A DNA stretch of 64,000 bases from Myoxocephalus aenaeus (GCA_038501785.1 JBAMJR010000089.1:8308501-8372500); one strand, 5' to 3'. Counted from the stretch's first letter, positions 1 through 11,765 are shown. Numbers and translations: made by a program. The notes: generated by a model from the sequence alone, not told the origin.

Positions 1-575
1 TAATTGCACACGTGCAAAGAAAGACAAACACACACACACTCACTGTCTAGTGAAGGTTTGAGTGTGGGTGGATGAGAGGAGGAACGCTGATAGGGAAGAG
101 ATGGAGGGTCGGATGTAGAGACATTATGGATGAAAGGGAAGTCGGGGGGGAGTGGTGGAGCTGCGTGGTGTGTTGAGGAAAATATGAAAAGTGAAAAAGA
201 GTAAAAAGTAGGAGGGCATGAAAGCAATGACATAGCTGGAAGAATGACAAAGGAGGAACGAGAGCTTCTGCGGTAGTTTCTCTGAATGTGAAAGTAACAA
301 GGGACGGAGGGGAGGAGGAAATTAAGAGAGAGAGAGAGAGAGAGAGAGAGTGAAATGGCTTTGAGTGGGACCGGTGGTATGCACAATGAATAATGGAAGG
401 ACAGAAGCTGCATAAGAAATTGAGATGCTAAGAGATCGGGGTGACAGGAGGGAGGTGAGGAAAAGACGCATCGAAAGGAGATATCAAATTAGGAGAATAC
501 AAAGGGAGGGTTAACACAAAGGAGTTTGTTAGAAAAGATTAATATTAGATTTCCAGCTTGACTTGAGTGGGGCAA
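1..575. other. Intergenic, purine-rich, no gene seen
   Basis: No open frame here looks like a protein and there are no splice-framed exons. The plus strand is strongly purine-rich (GGA/GAA blocks) and carries an (AG)13 array at 325-350. Nothing else is supportable. Confidence 0.6.
325..350. repeat. (AG)13 microsatellite
   Basis: A pure AG dinucleotide run sits inside a purine-rich stretch. Confidence 0.95.
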
Positions 576-666
576 CCCTTGTGTTGTCTTGGGGGTCAAA
601 ATGACCCGTGTACGAGTGTATATGTATGTGTGTTGATGGGTCATTTTGACCCCAAGACAACACAGG
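576..666. mobile_element. Short palindromic MITE-like element
   Basis: Two inverted arms of about 28-30 bp (576-607 and 638-666) contain TGTTGTCTTGGGG and GGGTCATTTTGACCCC-type sequence and flank a loop of about 30 bp. The arms differ by single-base indels. The terminal CCCTTGTG/CACAGG resembles piggyBac-like MITE ends seen in fishes, but no TTAA target duplication is visible, so the superfamily is uncertain. It has no coding capacity. Confidence 0.65.
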
Positions 667-903
667 ATGGTAGGAGTATTATCAAATGGGGCTCTAACTG
701 CAAATGCAGCTGTCGGTTCATTTCATTTTTTTTTTTTTTTACCAATCCCTAAATACAATCTTCTTCTTTGAGATGCTGTAGGTGCTGCCAACCGGCTGAG
801 AGATGTAATAAGTGTGGGTGCCATTTCATTTTCCAATGACTCTGATAGGTTGGTTAAAGTATTGTTTTGGAGAAATGACACCTTTTCACTTCTTTCTGAG
901 AGA
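667..903. other. No gene seen; poly-T tract
   Basis: This short stretch between two mobile elements contains a T15 run (726-740) and nothing recognisable. Confidence 0.5.
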
Positions 904-1229
904 AGTTAGATCAGTGTTTTTCAACCTTTTTTGAGCCGCGGCACATTTTCTACAATAAAAAACTCCGGCGGCACACCAACAACCAAAAGAGTTACAAAAT
1001 GTCACATTGTAGCATGATACAGCATGTATGGTAGCTAATTATTGCGCTACCTACTGGCATGGAAGAGTATTCATTACTAGGCCAGCCACTGTATTGCAGG
1101 CTCAGACGCTCAACAATGGAAAATTATTTGCGGCAACTAAATAATATCTTTTGGGACTGATTAAGTGAAATTGGACATTTTCCCACGGCACACCTGACGA
1201 TCTCTCACGGCACAATCACTGAGTTAGAT
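904..1229. mobile_element. hAT-type non-autonomous transposon (copy A), with TSD
   Basis: The element is 912-1221 (310 bp). It is flanked by a perfect 8-bp direct repeat, AGTTAGAT, at 904-911 and 1222-1229, the target-site duplication length diagnostic of hAT transposons. The left end starts CAGTGTTTTTCAACC and runs into GCCGCGGCAC. The right end finishes ACGGCACAATCACTG, so the terminal inverted repeats are imperfect (CAGTG plus a G/C-rich GGCAC block). There is no transposase frame. The same left end and interior recur at 62,870-63,034 and 63,941-64,000, which places it in a family with a longer member at the window's right edge. Confidence 0.9.
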
Positions 1230-1269
1230 ATCAGTCTTGTCTCTGTGAGTCTGTGACTTCGTCTTCGTC

Positions 1270-1900
1270 TTCATCATTTGAACTGTTTTAAATGAGTCAA
1301 GCAGGCTGTGGGTCCGAAAAGTGAAGCCAATGCGGAAGTGCCATACACTTGCATTCTTTCAAATGGCCAGCAGGGGGCGACTCTTCTGGTTTGCTTAAAA
1401 AATCTGAGAAGTCTATATAGAAGTCTATGAGAAATATGGTCTCAATCGCTAGTTTAAAGTATTGTTTGATACAGCATGATGTTCATTTTGTAAATGATGG
1501 TCCCATATAGAGGTAAATAGACGATAAAGCAGGTTATGGTTTAGTGTGGGGCTACCTTGTGATTGACAGGTCTGGGAAAGGTTGTTAACCCTTTCAAGAG
1601 TGCTTTTTCAGCTCATGAATGCTAATTGTAACATTTTAGTCGCCTAAAAAATACTTTTAAGCTTTCAGTTGTACTTGGCTCCACCTTCTTGTGTCGCTTC
1701 TGGTTGAAAAAAGCCAAGATGTCGACATCCAAAATGCTAATCTTAAGGCCTCAAAACGGTAGTCCACAAACCAATGGGTGACGTCACGGTGACTACATTC
1801 ACTTCTCATTTCTATGAATTCAAGCTAAGCCCTGTGGCGGGGGCAGCAGTTTGAAAAGAAGGATTTGTATAATCTTTTTATACACGCTGGATGTATCAGA
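1270..1900. repeat. Probable percomorph interspersed repeat, unclassified
   Basis: Several phrases here, such as GGCCAGCAGGGGGCGACTC, AGAAGTCTATGAGAAA, CTACCTTGTGATTGACAGG and ACCAATGGGTGACGTCACGG, resemble to my knowledge a repeat found many times in percomorph genomes. The identification is from memory and not from an alignment, and the boundaries are approximate. It contains a CTCF-like motif (1,367-1,380) and a TGACGTCA palindrome (1,779-1,786). No coding capacity is seen. Confidence 0.5.
1367..1380 (+). promoter_or_regulatory. CTCF-like motif (forward)
   Basis: CCAGCAGGGGGCGA closely matches the core CTCF consensus (CCACNAGGGGGCGC-like) on the plus strand. It sits inside a probable interspersed repeat. 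Binding is inferred from the motif only. Confidence 0.4.
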
Positions 1901-2105
1901 GAGCATCAGGATGACATATTGAGCTGAACTACACCGGTTCAAACCCCCATGAGGTAAAAGTGTTCCCATGTGGGCGGAAGTGGCCTTGAGCAACACTCGT
2001 AGAACTGGTGGAGCCAGCTCTACCAGGGGTCATGGCTACCTTTAGATACACACACAGACCTTCCCTCGTGTGATCAATATTGAATTACGTTACATTAATG
2101 CGACA

Positions 2106-2238
2106 TAGGCTATGAATGAATGAAAATGAATGAATATATACTTTATTAATCCCCAAGGGGAAATTTGGTGTCGGGGTAGCAGCAACTTACAACAAAATAA
2201 ACAAAAACAGCAGGACGAAAGATAAAAGATATATACAA

Positions 2239-2285
<47 letters not shown>

Positions 2286-3185
2286 TAAAATAGAATAAAA
2301 TAGAAATAGCTTCGATTGTGCAAAAATATATATATATACATGTTGTTAGTCAGAGGATCTGGCAAGCGGTGATTTATTATAAAGCCGTAATGCCGTTGGC
2401 AGGAATGTTCTCCTGTATCTGTCCTTGTTGCAGCGGAGCGTGAGGAATCTCCTCGAGAAAGAGCTCCGCTGACCCTGCAGCAGGTGGTGGAGAGGGTGGT
2501 CCGGGTTGTCCAATATGGACAAAAGTTTCTTCAGCGTCCTCCTCTCCACCACCTGTTCCAGAAACTCCTGCCTGCATCCAATGATGGAGCCGGCTTTCTT
2601 AACGATCTTGTTAAGTCTGTTGGTGTCACCGGCTCCAATGCTGCTCCCCCAGCAGACGATGGAGAAGTACAGGGCGCTGGCCACAACCGACTGGTAGAAC
2701 ATCTCCAGCATCTTGCTGCACACATTAAAGGATCGAAGCTTCCTCAGGAAAAAGAGTCGACTCATCCCCTTCTTGTACACAGCGTTGATGTTGTTCTTCC
2801 AGTTCAGTCGGCTGTCGATGGAAACACCCAGGTACCTGTACTCCTCCACCATGTCCACGTCCTCTCCAAGAACACTCAGAGGTCTAGGAGCAGTCGCCTT
2901 CCTCCTGAAGTCCACCACCATCTCTCTGGTCTTGGTCACGTTCAGCAGCAGGTGATTCTCGCCGGCCCACTCCACAAAGTCACTCACCACTGCCCTGTAC
3001 TCCTCCTCCCGTCCATCCCTAATACACCCGACCACCGCAGAGTCATCAGAGTACTTCTGCAGATGGCATGACTCCGTGTTGTACTGGAAGTCAGTGGTGT
3101 ACAGGGTGAACAGGAAGGGAGACAGAACAGTTCCCTGTGGGGCTCCAACATCACTGACCACCGTTGAAACTGGCAGCTCAAATTT
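2106..3185 (-). mobile_element. Rex1/Babar-like LINE, 5'-truncated
   Basis: This is a minus-strand non-LTR retrotransposon fragment. It comprises the C-terminal half of the reverse transcriptase, an AT-rich 3' region with an (AAT)n array, and a 3' tail. On the minus strand the tail reads through CCCCTTGGGGATTAATAAAG into ATTCATTC repeats at about 2,106-2,160, a typical Rex1-family 3' end. The 5' edge, at about 3,185, is where RT-like sequence stops. The copy lacks the endonuclease and the N-terminal RT motifs, so it is dead on arrival. Confidence 0.88.
2237..2310. repeat. (AAT)n / A-T-rich microsatellite in LINE 3' region
   Basis: AAT/AATAA repeats run between the RT stop codon and the 3' tail of the Rex1-like element. 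Confidence 0.85.
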
Positions 3186-3227
3186 GATTTTTTCGTCTGG
3201 CACCCGGAAACCAGATGAAAGCAACAA
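2346..3227 (-). pseudogene. Partial reverse transcriptase (Rex1/CR1-group LINE)
   Basis: A 293-codon open frame reads as the C-terminal portion of a LINE reverse transcriptase. Residues 28-47 hold the conserved GAPQGTVLSPFLFTLY block. Residues 59-62 are YSDD, the catalytic YxDD position. Downstream come VVDFRRK, EYRYLGVSID and SRLFFLRKLRSF, typical of the Rex1/Babar branch of the CR1 clade. The RT-like part begins near residue 16-18, so the first residues are flanking genomic sequence and the start Met is fortuitous. No endonuclease domain or upstream RT motifs are present. The frame is uninterrupted, so the insertion is probably younger than the L2 relic at 6.8-8.0 kb. It makes no complete enzyme. 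Confidence 0.88.
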
Positions 3228-3672
3228 TCCAGATTACCCTTATTTACTTTCAAGCACCTATTTATTTTTTCCCCGGCTCCCCAACCAGCTCCACTTAAGC
3301 GCTCAACATCATAGTCTTTGGCCGCGCTCTTTTCCATACAGCAGAGAAAAAGTCTCTCAGTTGAACTCTAAACTTCGACTGTGAAATTGACCAGATGTGA
3401 CAATACAGATGATTTAATGTGCCGGTATAATGGAGCCTTTTCTGCACTTCCATCAGCAGTTAGAGGGTCCCTGCATGAGAGGTGATGGAACAGAAGCACT
3501 TAAGTTAATTAAGAAGCCTTATCTATGCTCCCTGCACTCAGAAAAAGAGACCCGTTTGAATTGACGATAGCTACGTAATTACCCTTTATCTCCTCGTAGA
3601 GAGGTTAGGAGTTCTTTAATGAAGAGCAGTTTTGTTTAAGAGAACTGGAATATAAATGGTGGGAGCAGGCGC

Positions 3673-3674
<2 letters not shown>

Positions 3675-3759
<85 letters not shown>
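3675..3759. repeat. (GT)42 microsatellite
   Basis: An 85-bp pure GT array is preceded by a short GCGCGC run and followed by ACACATGT. Confidence 0.97.
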
Positions 3760-3760
<1 letters not shown>

Positions 3761-3899
3761 ACACATGTGTAAAAGATAAGTGTGTATGTGTGTGATGTGA
3801 GGGTAACTATTTAAAAAATTGAATTATTACTCTCTGGTGCGATCATTGTCCTTCAGCTATGAAATGAAATTCAACGTCCTCTTCCAAACCAATCAGTCG

Positions 3900-4007
<108 letters not shown>

Positions 4008-4841
4008 AAGACACACAAAGACAAAGACACATGTATATACTTTTTCAAAGCTGCTTATGTGATTTCATTAGCCAACTCACATCAGACAGGAAGATCATAC
4101 AAATGATTCAGCCAAAGAAATGGGAACAATAACTCTAAAATATAATCCATTTTTTTAATATTGATGGCCAGCTTCAAATTTTGACTGTGTGTGTGTGTGC
4201 CTCAGATTTGGAGTGTTTACTCCCGTCTTGGGAAGGGCGCCACACTCCTCCGTTGGCTTTTTAATACGGTCTTTGGCTCTCGCAAAGAAAGCCGACTCAT
4301 ACATTACAGAATCCTTACTTGCACCTTCCAGCTCTGGTCCTTTTAATGAAAAGACAGCTTGTGGCCTGATGAAAGTGGCCTGGCAGGAATTATGAAAAAA
4401 TCAAATTCAGAATAGGACTCTGAATAATTTCTGTATTTACCAAAACAACAACAACAAGGATTTAGTTCTAGTGCCATCATTGAGGCGGTATTAGTGAATG
4501 TGCATGTTTTGTTTAACTCATTATCAGTGAAGGATATTATGATATTATGATATCGCGTTAGAGTAACTATACGGCACAGACACACGTCTGTAGCCTGTGG
4601 CTTTTAATCACGGCTACCTTCTGCTTTCCTCTTTTGATCCATGGTAGAAAATGTAACTCCTGCTGATGTACTGCCCTGATCTCATTTCGATTACGTAATT
4701 GGTTTAACATTTTCAAATGTATATTTCTAATGATGCAATTTACTTGCATATTTGTGCATTCAAAGTACTACTACTTCATAAAACTGAGTAATGGGCAAAG
4801 GTGAATTATAATGCAATCATAATGTGTTTCAATGTAATCTT

Positions 4842-4843
<2 letters not shown>

Positions 4844-4936
<93 letters not shown>
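4844..4936. repeat. (TA)n(GT)n compound microsatellite
   Basis: A 47-bp TA run joins a 46-bp GT run without a break. Confidence 0.97.
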
Positions 4937-4940
<4 letters not shown>

Positions 4941-6757
4941 AAGATATGTTTAACATGGCTTTATGGCACTAGCTCTAAGCAGCTTATAATCATTAAAACT
5001 ACTAATGCCAAGTAGTATTTAAATGAAAATGCAATAATACATTTATCAACCACTTGAATTTTGTGTAAAATGCAAGTAACAACTACGGACAATAACTAAG
5101 TCAAAAGATAACATTGAGAATTTTTAACAGTTTACACTGACTTTGTTTTGTTGGAATGTTCCGCGGAGCCTCGCCGCCAGTTATAGTTAAAAAGAATATC
5201 GGAAAAATTGCTATTAGTGCATGTCTACAACAAAGCACAAAACATATGCTATTAACATGAGTTTGACCAAACCTGTTTGATAATATTGATCACATTGAAT
5301 AAATGAACTAGTACAGTAACATTGTCTCTTGTTTCTGGGATAAACAAAGTCAGTCTCTGTCTCCCTGACAACATTAGCTCCTGGGAGGAAGTAAAACATA
5401 AAATAAATCAAGTAAACATACACAACAGTAAAATGCATTATAGTTACTTATATTGTATTATACTTGTAACACATTAGCATCAGGCAGCTATAAACCAACT
5501 ACAACCAAATCTAAACTAACCACAAAACGTGAAAAATCAAACACCGTTAATCAAAACAGCACCGACAGATAAAGAACATTTGAGGAAAAGATGCCTGTTA
5601 ATATGTAATTTTCTGAAATAGTTTTCATTGTACACACTTTCTGTGTTTAATACCCTACTACTTTTAAGTAGACCTCTTGAAGCTAGGGTTGGTAATCCTG
5701 AGAAACTAGCAAGGGTACGCTAAATCAAAAATTGCTCAATCTAGTGAGAAAGAGAAACTTCAGTCCTCCCCCGAAATTATTCCAATGCCAATGAAGTAAA
5801 CCACCATTACATCATCAGGGCCGGATGAAATGATTTGACAGGTTTATTTATTATTCCTGTGACAAATACCACTTATTTTTCTTCTTGAGTCATTTGACTC
5901 ATTGAGGTAAAAAAGAAAATATCCAAAAATGTTTTTGAAGAAGATTGCCAACCATGCCTTTCACAATTCACCTCCAGTGCAGAGGCAGTTTCCAGCAGTG
6001 TTATCAGTCCCAGCATACAAAAGGATGGAAATCGTGTGGTTAGGCGGCAGGAAGAATGAAACTTTTGATCCAAGCTATAATTACCAGTAAATGTCACACT
6101 CAGAAATGTATGTCCACAGCCATGCTGCACTCACGCAGACACAAACCGCTGCTCTTTAGTGGGTCTGTAGCGTGATGATAAATATGCATCCGACCGCTTT
6201 GAGGGAAAGAGATTGGAGGAGAGAAGGGACACGTACGGGAAGGGCAGAATAGCAGGCATGCAGGAGGAGCTGCTGCGGGTTTAAAATGGGAAGAGAAGTG
6301 AAAGAGCCTTTGATCAGCAGTGAGAGATGAAATAAAGTCACCTGTGTTCCATTACCAGCCCGTCGCTGTGTGAGAGGGCAGTTCGTGTCTCCGCGCTGCT
6401 TTGTCACACGCTGAGAGGCGCAGTGGTGTACGCACACACGCTCCATCCACACTGGTTCAAAGAGACGCTCATCCAGGCTACTTTATGAAAACAAGGGTGA
6501 GTCTGGGCTTTGTAGAGGAGCCAGTTTGGGGAATCGTGAAGTATGATAAAGGTGAGAGTGGATTCTGCAATTGATCAACTCCTCTTTAAAGAGCAGAACA
6601 TACGCTCTGTCATTTACGAAAATAGGATTTTTTTTTCACTTCAGGAATTTTGTCATTTTTACATTTTTGTATGTTTTAGTTTCACAGAGCAGCATCTGTA
6701 TCAACAGAGAGCCGTGACATTAACATTCACTGTCCATATTTCTCAGGTTGGCGCTAT

Positions 6758-8023
6758 ATTTAATTAATATAGCGCTTTTCTTGGTACTCAAAGACACCTG
6801 ACAAAACATGTTTAAAATCATCATATAAGCTATACAATAAAAACAGATAAATAAAAATGAAAACAATAAGACATGGGCATGCAATCACACATTAAAAGCA
6901 GTTCTGAAGAGGTGGGTGTTTTGATTTGTGTTTTGACTATGGGAAGGTCAGTGCAGTCAGAGATGAGTTTGGGGAGAGCGTTCCAGAGGGAGGGAGAAGG
7001 CTCTGTCACCCCATGTCCGGTGCTTGGTCCTATGGGGGATGGACAGGAGGTTGGCATCAGAGGAGCGGCGCTGACGGGATGGAGTGTGATGGTGGAGCAG
7101 GTCGGTGAGGGAAGAGGGGACCTGATTATGGAGGGCTTTGTAAGTGAGGAGAAGGATTTTGTATTGGATCTGTTGTGGGACGGGGAGCCAGTGGAGGTTC
7201 TGGAGAACAGGGTTGATGTGATCACAGGAGCGGGTGAGCAGGCGAGCAGCAGAGTTCTGGATGTACTGGAGTTTATTGAGGATTTTGGATGATGTGCCAC
7301 AGAGAATACTGTTGCGATAGTCAATTCTGGAGGTGATGAAGGCGTGGATTGGGGTTTCGGCAGCAGATGAGGAGAGTGATGGGCGGAGACGGGCTATGTT
7401 TTTTTTAAGTGAAAAAAAGGCAGTTCTGGTGATTTGTTTGACGGGATGTTCGAAGGAGAGGTTGCTGTCAAACATGCGGATTTTGAGGTTGCGGATGTGT
7501 GGGGAGGGAGACAGAGTGGGGTTGTCGATGGTGAAGGGAGAAGTTGAGACTGGTTTTAGTGAGGGATTTGGGACCGATGATGATCATGTCAGATTTATCA
7601 CAGTTGAGTTTCAGAAAATTGGTTTGCATCCATGATTTAATGTCAGTGAGGCAGTCGGTCAGAGTGGAGTGAGTAGCAGTGGTGATGGCCTTTGTGGAGA
7701 TGTAGAGCTGGACATCATCGGCGTAACAGTGGAAGAGGAGACCATGTTGGCGTATAATGTTACCAAGAGGGAGCAGGTAGAGGATGAACAGAAGAGGACC
7801 CAGCACCGAACCCTGGGGGACGCCTTGAGACAGAGGAGCAGTGGTTGATACCGATGAACTGTTGTCTGTTTGTTAGATATGATTTGAGCCAGGAGAGAGC
7901 AGTGGAGGTGATATTGAGGGACGATTCAAGGCGGGAGAGAAGGATGCTGTGCTTGATGGTGTCGAAGGCTGCAGTGAGATCGAGGAGAATGAGAATGTTG
8001 AGGTGGTTGTAAAACCAAAACAT
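6758..8023 (-). mobile_element. L2/Maui-type LINE relic, 5'-truncated
   Basis: The minus strand carries RT and C-terminal sequence typical of teleost L2 (Maui) LINEs. The 3' end at about 6,758-6,800 holds the characteristic AAAGCGCTATATTAA-like tail with GTACCAAGAAAAGCGC. Read 5' to 3' on the minus strand there are LDLTAAFDTIKHSILLSRLE, a split GVPQGSVLGPLLF block, YADD (about 7,713-7,724), FDSNLSFE, NSAARLLTR, LHWLPV and WGDRAFS. At least two frameshifts break it. Homology stops near 8,023, so the endonuclease and upstream RT are missing. Confidence 0.87.
6830..8023 (-). pseudogene. Frameshifted L2-type reverse transcriptase
   Basis: The coding relic is spread over three frames. Codons for LDLTAAFD..INHCSSVS occupy about 7,835-8,023. 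A one-base shift near 7,830-7,840 throws the GVPQGSVLGPLLF motif into the frame that holds YADD and SWMQTNFLKLN (about 7,530-7,830). A second shift near 7,500-7,530 leads into IRNL..FDSNLSFE and the C-terminal domain down to about 6,957. A third frame carries LWNALPKLI. The catalytic YADD is intact but no continuous product is possible. The level of damage suggests an old copy. Confidence 0.85.
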
Positions 8024-9860
8024 GATTTGGTACCAACGACATCATATTTGTTTTATAAGAGAAAAGACTTCAGGGATGAGGGATAAGTGGTCAATTTGGA
8101 AGGTGCACAGCTGGTCCAATTTTGCATCTAGAATAAACAACGGCTCCCCTCATTTTCTCTATAGGGAGCATCAGGCTGTCTGCCAAGCAGCAGGGTGATG
8201 CGGTCACAAACAAGCAGGGGTTAAATTGGAATGTATTATGTGCGGGAGGCTCTATTTTGATGTTTTTGAATGCACTTTGGCACCTTATTTACATTCAAAG
8301 TACATGTCTTAATCATGAAATGTTTATATGTTTGTATAAGTTGTGATGTAATAAGTAGTATTGAGTATAAACATTGGTGGAATGTAACAAAGTCGATTGT
8401 ACTGAAAACTATCATAGGTGATGGAACATGGAACTTAAAATCCTTCTTTTTCAGTCATTAAAAAAAGAAGAAAAAACCTACACATTTTCTTCTAAAAAAG
8501 AAGCCATAAAACAATGGGAGTGTATTATTGTACAATAGTGTGTTCAATATCCAACCAGAACTGGAGAGACTCTTAATTGAAACCCCCTCCACAATCACAT
8601 CTCTCCACCTCCTCATCTCTCACTGCTACTTATTGCTTTTAACAGGTTCAAGCCGAGATAAGTATGAGTGGTACTGTAAGAACTAATGTTGAGTGGCCTC
8701 TTATCAAAGTGCTGTGAGTCCTCAGGGATGCAGTAAGTATGTCTAGGCCTAGGGGCTTTTATTGGGAAAGGTAAGGAGCTAAACATGCGCCACAACTTCT
8801 GTTGAAGGTGGAGCAACTCCATGGATATGGCTCTTAATAAAACACTGTCACTCTTAAAGTATCGCTGCTAATAAAATTAGGTATTGTACTGACAATATGT
8901 CGGAAGAGTTTTGCGATACTTTTCTCGTATATGTATTCCGTGCAACACTACTCTGCAATTTCTTGCAGACATCCACGGTTTTGGGGAACTTTGGCGATGC
9001 CCTGATTTTTATATCATCAGGTCAACATTTATTGGTTTATTTAGCAGTTATTTGATCTTTATACTGGGAGATACATCCTCACTGGATCTCAGCTGTTTCA
9101 CAATTTGTGCGCATGGATTATTATTCCTCCTTTGGGTTATAGAGTCATCATCTCTTCCCTCAGATCTAATGTTCTTGTCCACCATTAGAGTCTAAAAATG
9201 TTGCATGTAATTGCTGTGCATGTAATTGCTGTGCTGTTCAACCTGGAGGTCAAGACTCCGCAATGGGGGTCACAAGATGAATTCGTCGGAGTCACAAGAT
9301 AATGAACAAGAAAAAGAGGAAAAAAATATTTCTGTGACAGACCGTGATGTCTTAACTTTCCTCAAGCCTTTGCGTTTGTCTTCTGGCATGCAGAGACACA
9401 CTTGGAAAGGGAGCAGTGAGCTCAGGGGTATTCATTTTGTCGCATTTTGCACCGCTAGATGCCCCATAAATTCTACACACTGGACCTTTTTAAAGCGTGT
9501 ATTCATGCCATTATTTTGTGTCTGAAAATGCTGCACTTGGCCTCGTCGATGCAGGTCTGCAGTGTTGTAGCCGAGAGCTACAGGCAGTGGATCAGCGCTG
9601 TGATGAATCCGCTAATCAGAGATCGTTCGCTCTCGACAGCTACTCCACAGCTACTCCACAGCTACTTTTTTCTTTTTTTGTCTTTTTTAGCAGAACTGGT
9701 TAATATTTCAAAAGTAATACATATTGTACACCAAGTATGACAGGATGGAGCCTTGAGCAAATGTAGAAATAAATGAAATATATAAATTCAAATACAGATC
9801 ACACACACTTATTAGACTGGGAGGTTAAAGTGGGATGGTGTGTCGTGATCTGCCCTGCAT

Positions 9861-9887
9861 ACACACACACACACACACACACACACA
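9861..9887. repeat. (AC)13 microsatellite
   Basis: A short pure AC run. Confidence 0.9.
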
Positions 9888-10153
9888 TAGTGATTGCACA
9901 CACTTGCATTACACGTCACCATTGTTTATCGACGCACACACAAATGTATAATTAAAGAGAGCGAGCAGGATTTCTCTTGGTCGTCTCATTTGCAATCCAT
10001 CTGTCTCCCTAACAACCTCTCTCTCGCCTCGCTCTCTCTCTCTCTCCCCTCTCTCTCTCTTTCTCAGGCGATATTGCCGAAGCGTCAAGTCAAGTACTAA
10101 TGAGATTTAAAAGGTACAATTCATAAAATCTTGAAAATAGCAGAAAACAATGA

Positions 10154-10158
<5 letters not shown>

Positions 10159-10235
<77 letters not shown>

Positions 10236-10260
10236 CGCGCGCGCGTGCGTGCGTGCGTGC
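10159..10260. repeat. (GT)34(GC)9(GTGC)n alternating purine-pyrimidine tract
   Basis: A GT array at 10,159-10,226 passes into about 19 bp of pure GC alternation (10,227-10,245) and then TGCG repeats. It gives 100 bp of unbroken purine-pyrimidine alternation, the classic Z-DNA-prone pattern. Confidence 0.95.
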
Positions 10261-10780
10261 AACATTATATAAAGCACCATGTATATAATCAGGTTATAAT
10301 TCCAAAATGTTATCATTAAACTGTTTACGAATCAAATAATGTATATTGGTCAGGTTTGAATACACCTATAAATTATAGCCCTGTAATCATGAAGTGAATG
10401 TAATGTTGTGCCTCTCAGGTCTAGATAGATTTAGCTGCAATCATCACATATTTGAAAATTTCCCCAAGTAAATTACAGCGTGGATTTGAGACTTAGCCAA
10501 ATATGTCTAAAATTCCCGGTGTATCTTCATAATGTGATCCTTATTTGGGGCAAGAGGTGAGAGTCTCACCTCATGTCTGTTACACTTTCTCTGTAGCTCT
10601 TCTGTGCGTAGTCGAGACTTTTCTTGATTATTTACTGTGGTCAGATAGTTTGTTAGTGTGCTTTTTTTATGTCAGATAACATTTTTTTAGTTGTTTCCCT
10701 CCAATATGTGATGTAGTTTTATTTTTGTTGGTTGATAATTTGGTTTGGTTTGGTTGGGTTGTAGTTGAAGTACCAAGGCT

Positions 10781-10781
<1 letters not shown>

Positions 10782-10824
<43 letters not shown>
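10782..10824. repeat. (CT)21 microsatellite
   Basis: A pure CT run. Confidence 0.95.
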
Positions 10825-10828
<4 letters not shown>

Positions 10829-11033
10829 CTTCAGATTTAAAATGCTTCAAGGTGCTCCATGTGAGATTGGGAGCCTTCCTATTGCGTCTCTCAACCCGGG
10901 CCGGTGGCTCTCAGTTTGTAAGAGTACAAACAACAGAAAAAGTAAAGACAGCGTGAACAGTGTTAGTCCGAGGCGGTCAGGAGAGCGTTATCAGCGGTAA
11001 CTTCTGAACGAGAGCAGAGCCAGTGGGGCAAAC

Positions 11034-11107
11034 TCAAAGCACGCACACAAACTAACAAGCACGCACACAAACGCAAAGCACGCACACAAACGCAAAGCAC
11101 GCACACG
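11034..11107. repeat. Minisatellite, ~19-bp unit x ~4
   Basis: Four consecutive copies of a unit close to CAAAGCACGCACACAAACG, with the first two slightly diverged and the last truncated. Confidence 0.85.
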
Positions 11108-11378
11108 GCTGTGTAAACAAAGCCCGGAGACGCTCAGATTACAGACTACTTTATCTGCTCAGGTAGACATCAGTCCACTAAATCTTTACATAGACGATCC
11201 TTGTCTGCTGCTATATTGTTGCTCAGAATATTAAAAAAAGTGTGCACCTTTTAGCAGAAGGATGTCATCTTTTTTTAAGATGTCCAAAAAACAAGAATGG
11301 AAAGATTTAAACTTAATCTGACTCTTTCTGTCTTGGCTCTCTCGTGTGTATTTATCAATGCGTGTTTCTGCTAGGGGG

Positions 11379-11394
11379 GTGTGTGTGTGTGCGC

Positions 11395-11434
<40 letters not shown>
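11379..11434. repeat. (GT)n microsatellite
   Basis: A GT array with a GCGCG interruption near 11,391-11,396. Confidence 0.93.
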
Positions 11435-11435
<1 letters not shown>

Positions 11436-11537
11436 TGCTACAAAAACAGAAGATTGAACAGGGAATGATGTAAACTAATCTCTGTTAGAGGGCCACCTCT
11501 CCCTGGAGGCAAGATCATTTCACATTTACTGAAAGTG

Positions 11538-11538
<1 letters not shown>

Positions 11539-11588
<50 letters not shown>

Positions 11589-11614
11589 TCACTCACTCAC
11601 TCACTCACTCACTC
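11539..11614. repeat. (AC)23(ACTC)8 compound repeat
   Basis: An AC run converts abruptly into a perfect ACTC tetranucleotide array. Confidence 0.95.
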
Positions 11615-11689
11615 GAACACAAAAAGCTTTTCATTGCTTCAAACAAAAGATATCCTTATTAGCTAAATGGAAAAAAAAACAAAGATAGA

Positions 11690-11692
<3 letters not shown>

Positions 11693-11764
<72 letters not shown>
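11693..11764. repeat. (TG)36 microsatellite
   Basis: A pure TG run followed by degenerate GT/CG alternation to about 11,803. Confidence 0.95.

Positions 11765-11765
<1 letters not shown>

Noticed and set aside
1925..2060. GGTTCAAACCCCCATGAGG, possible SINE or tRNA fragment
   Set aside because: It has a B-box-like core but no A box at tRNA spacing and no familiar SINE body.
2484..3071. 195-codon plus-strand frame over the LINE
   Set aside because: It is the antisense shadow of the Rex1-like reverse transcriptase.
6873..7292. 139-codon plus-strand frame
   Set aside because: It is the antisense shadow of the L2 reverse transcriptase relic.
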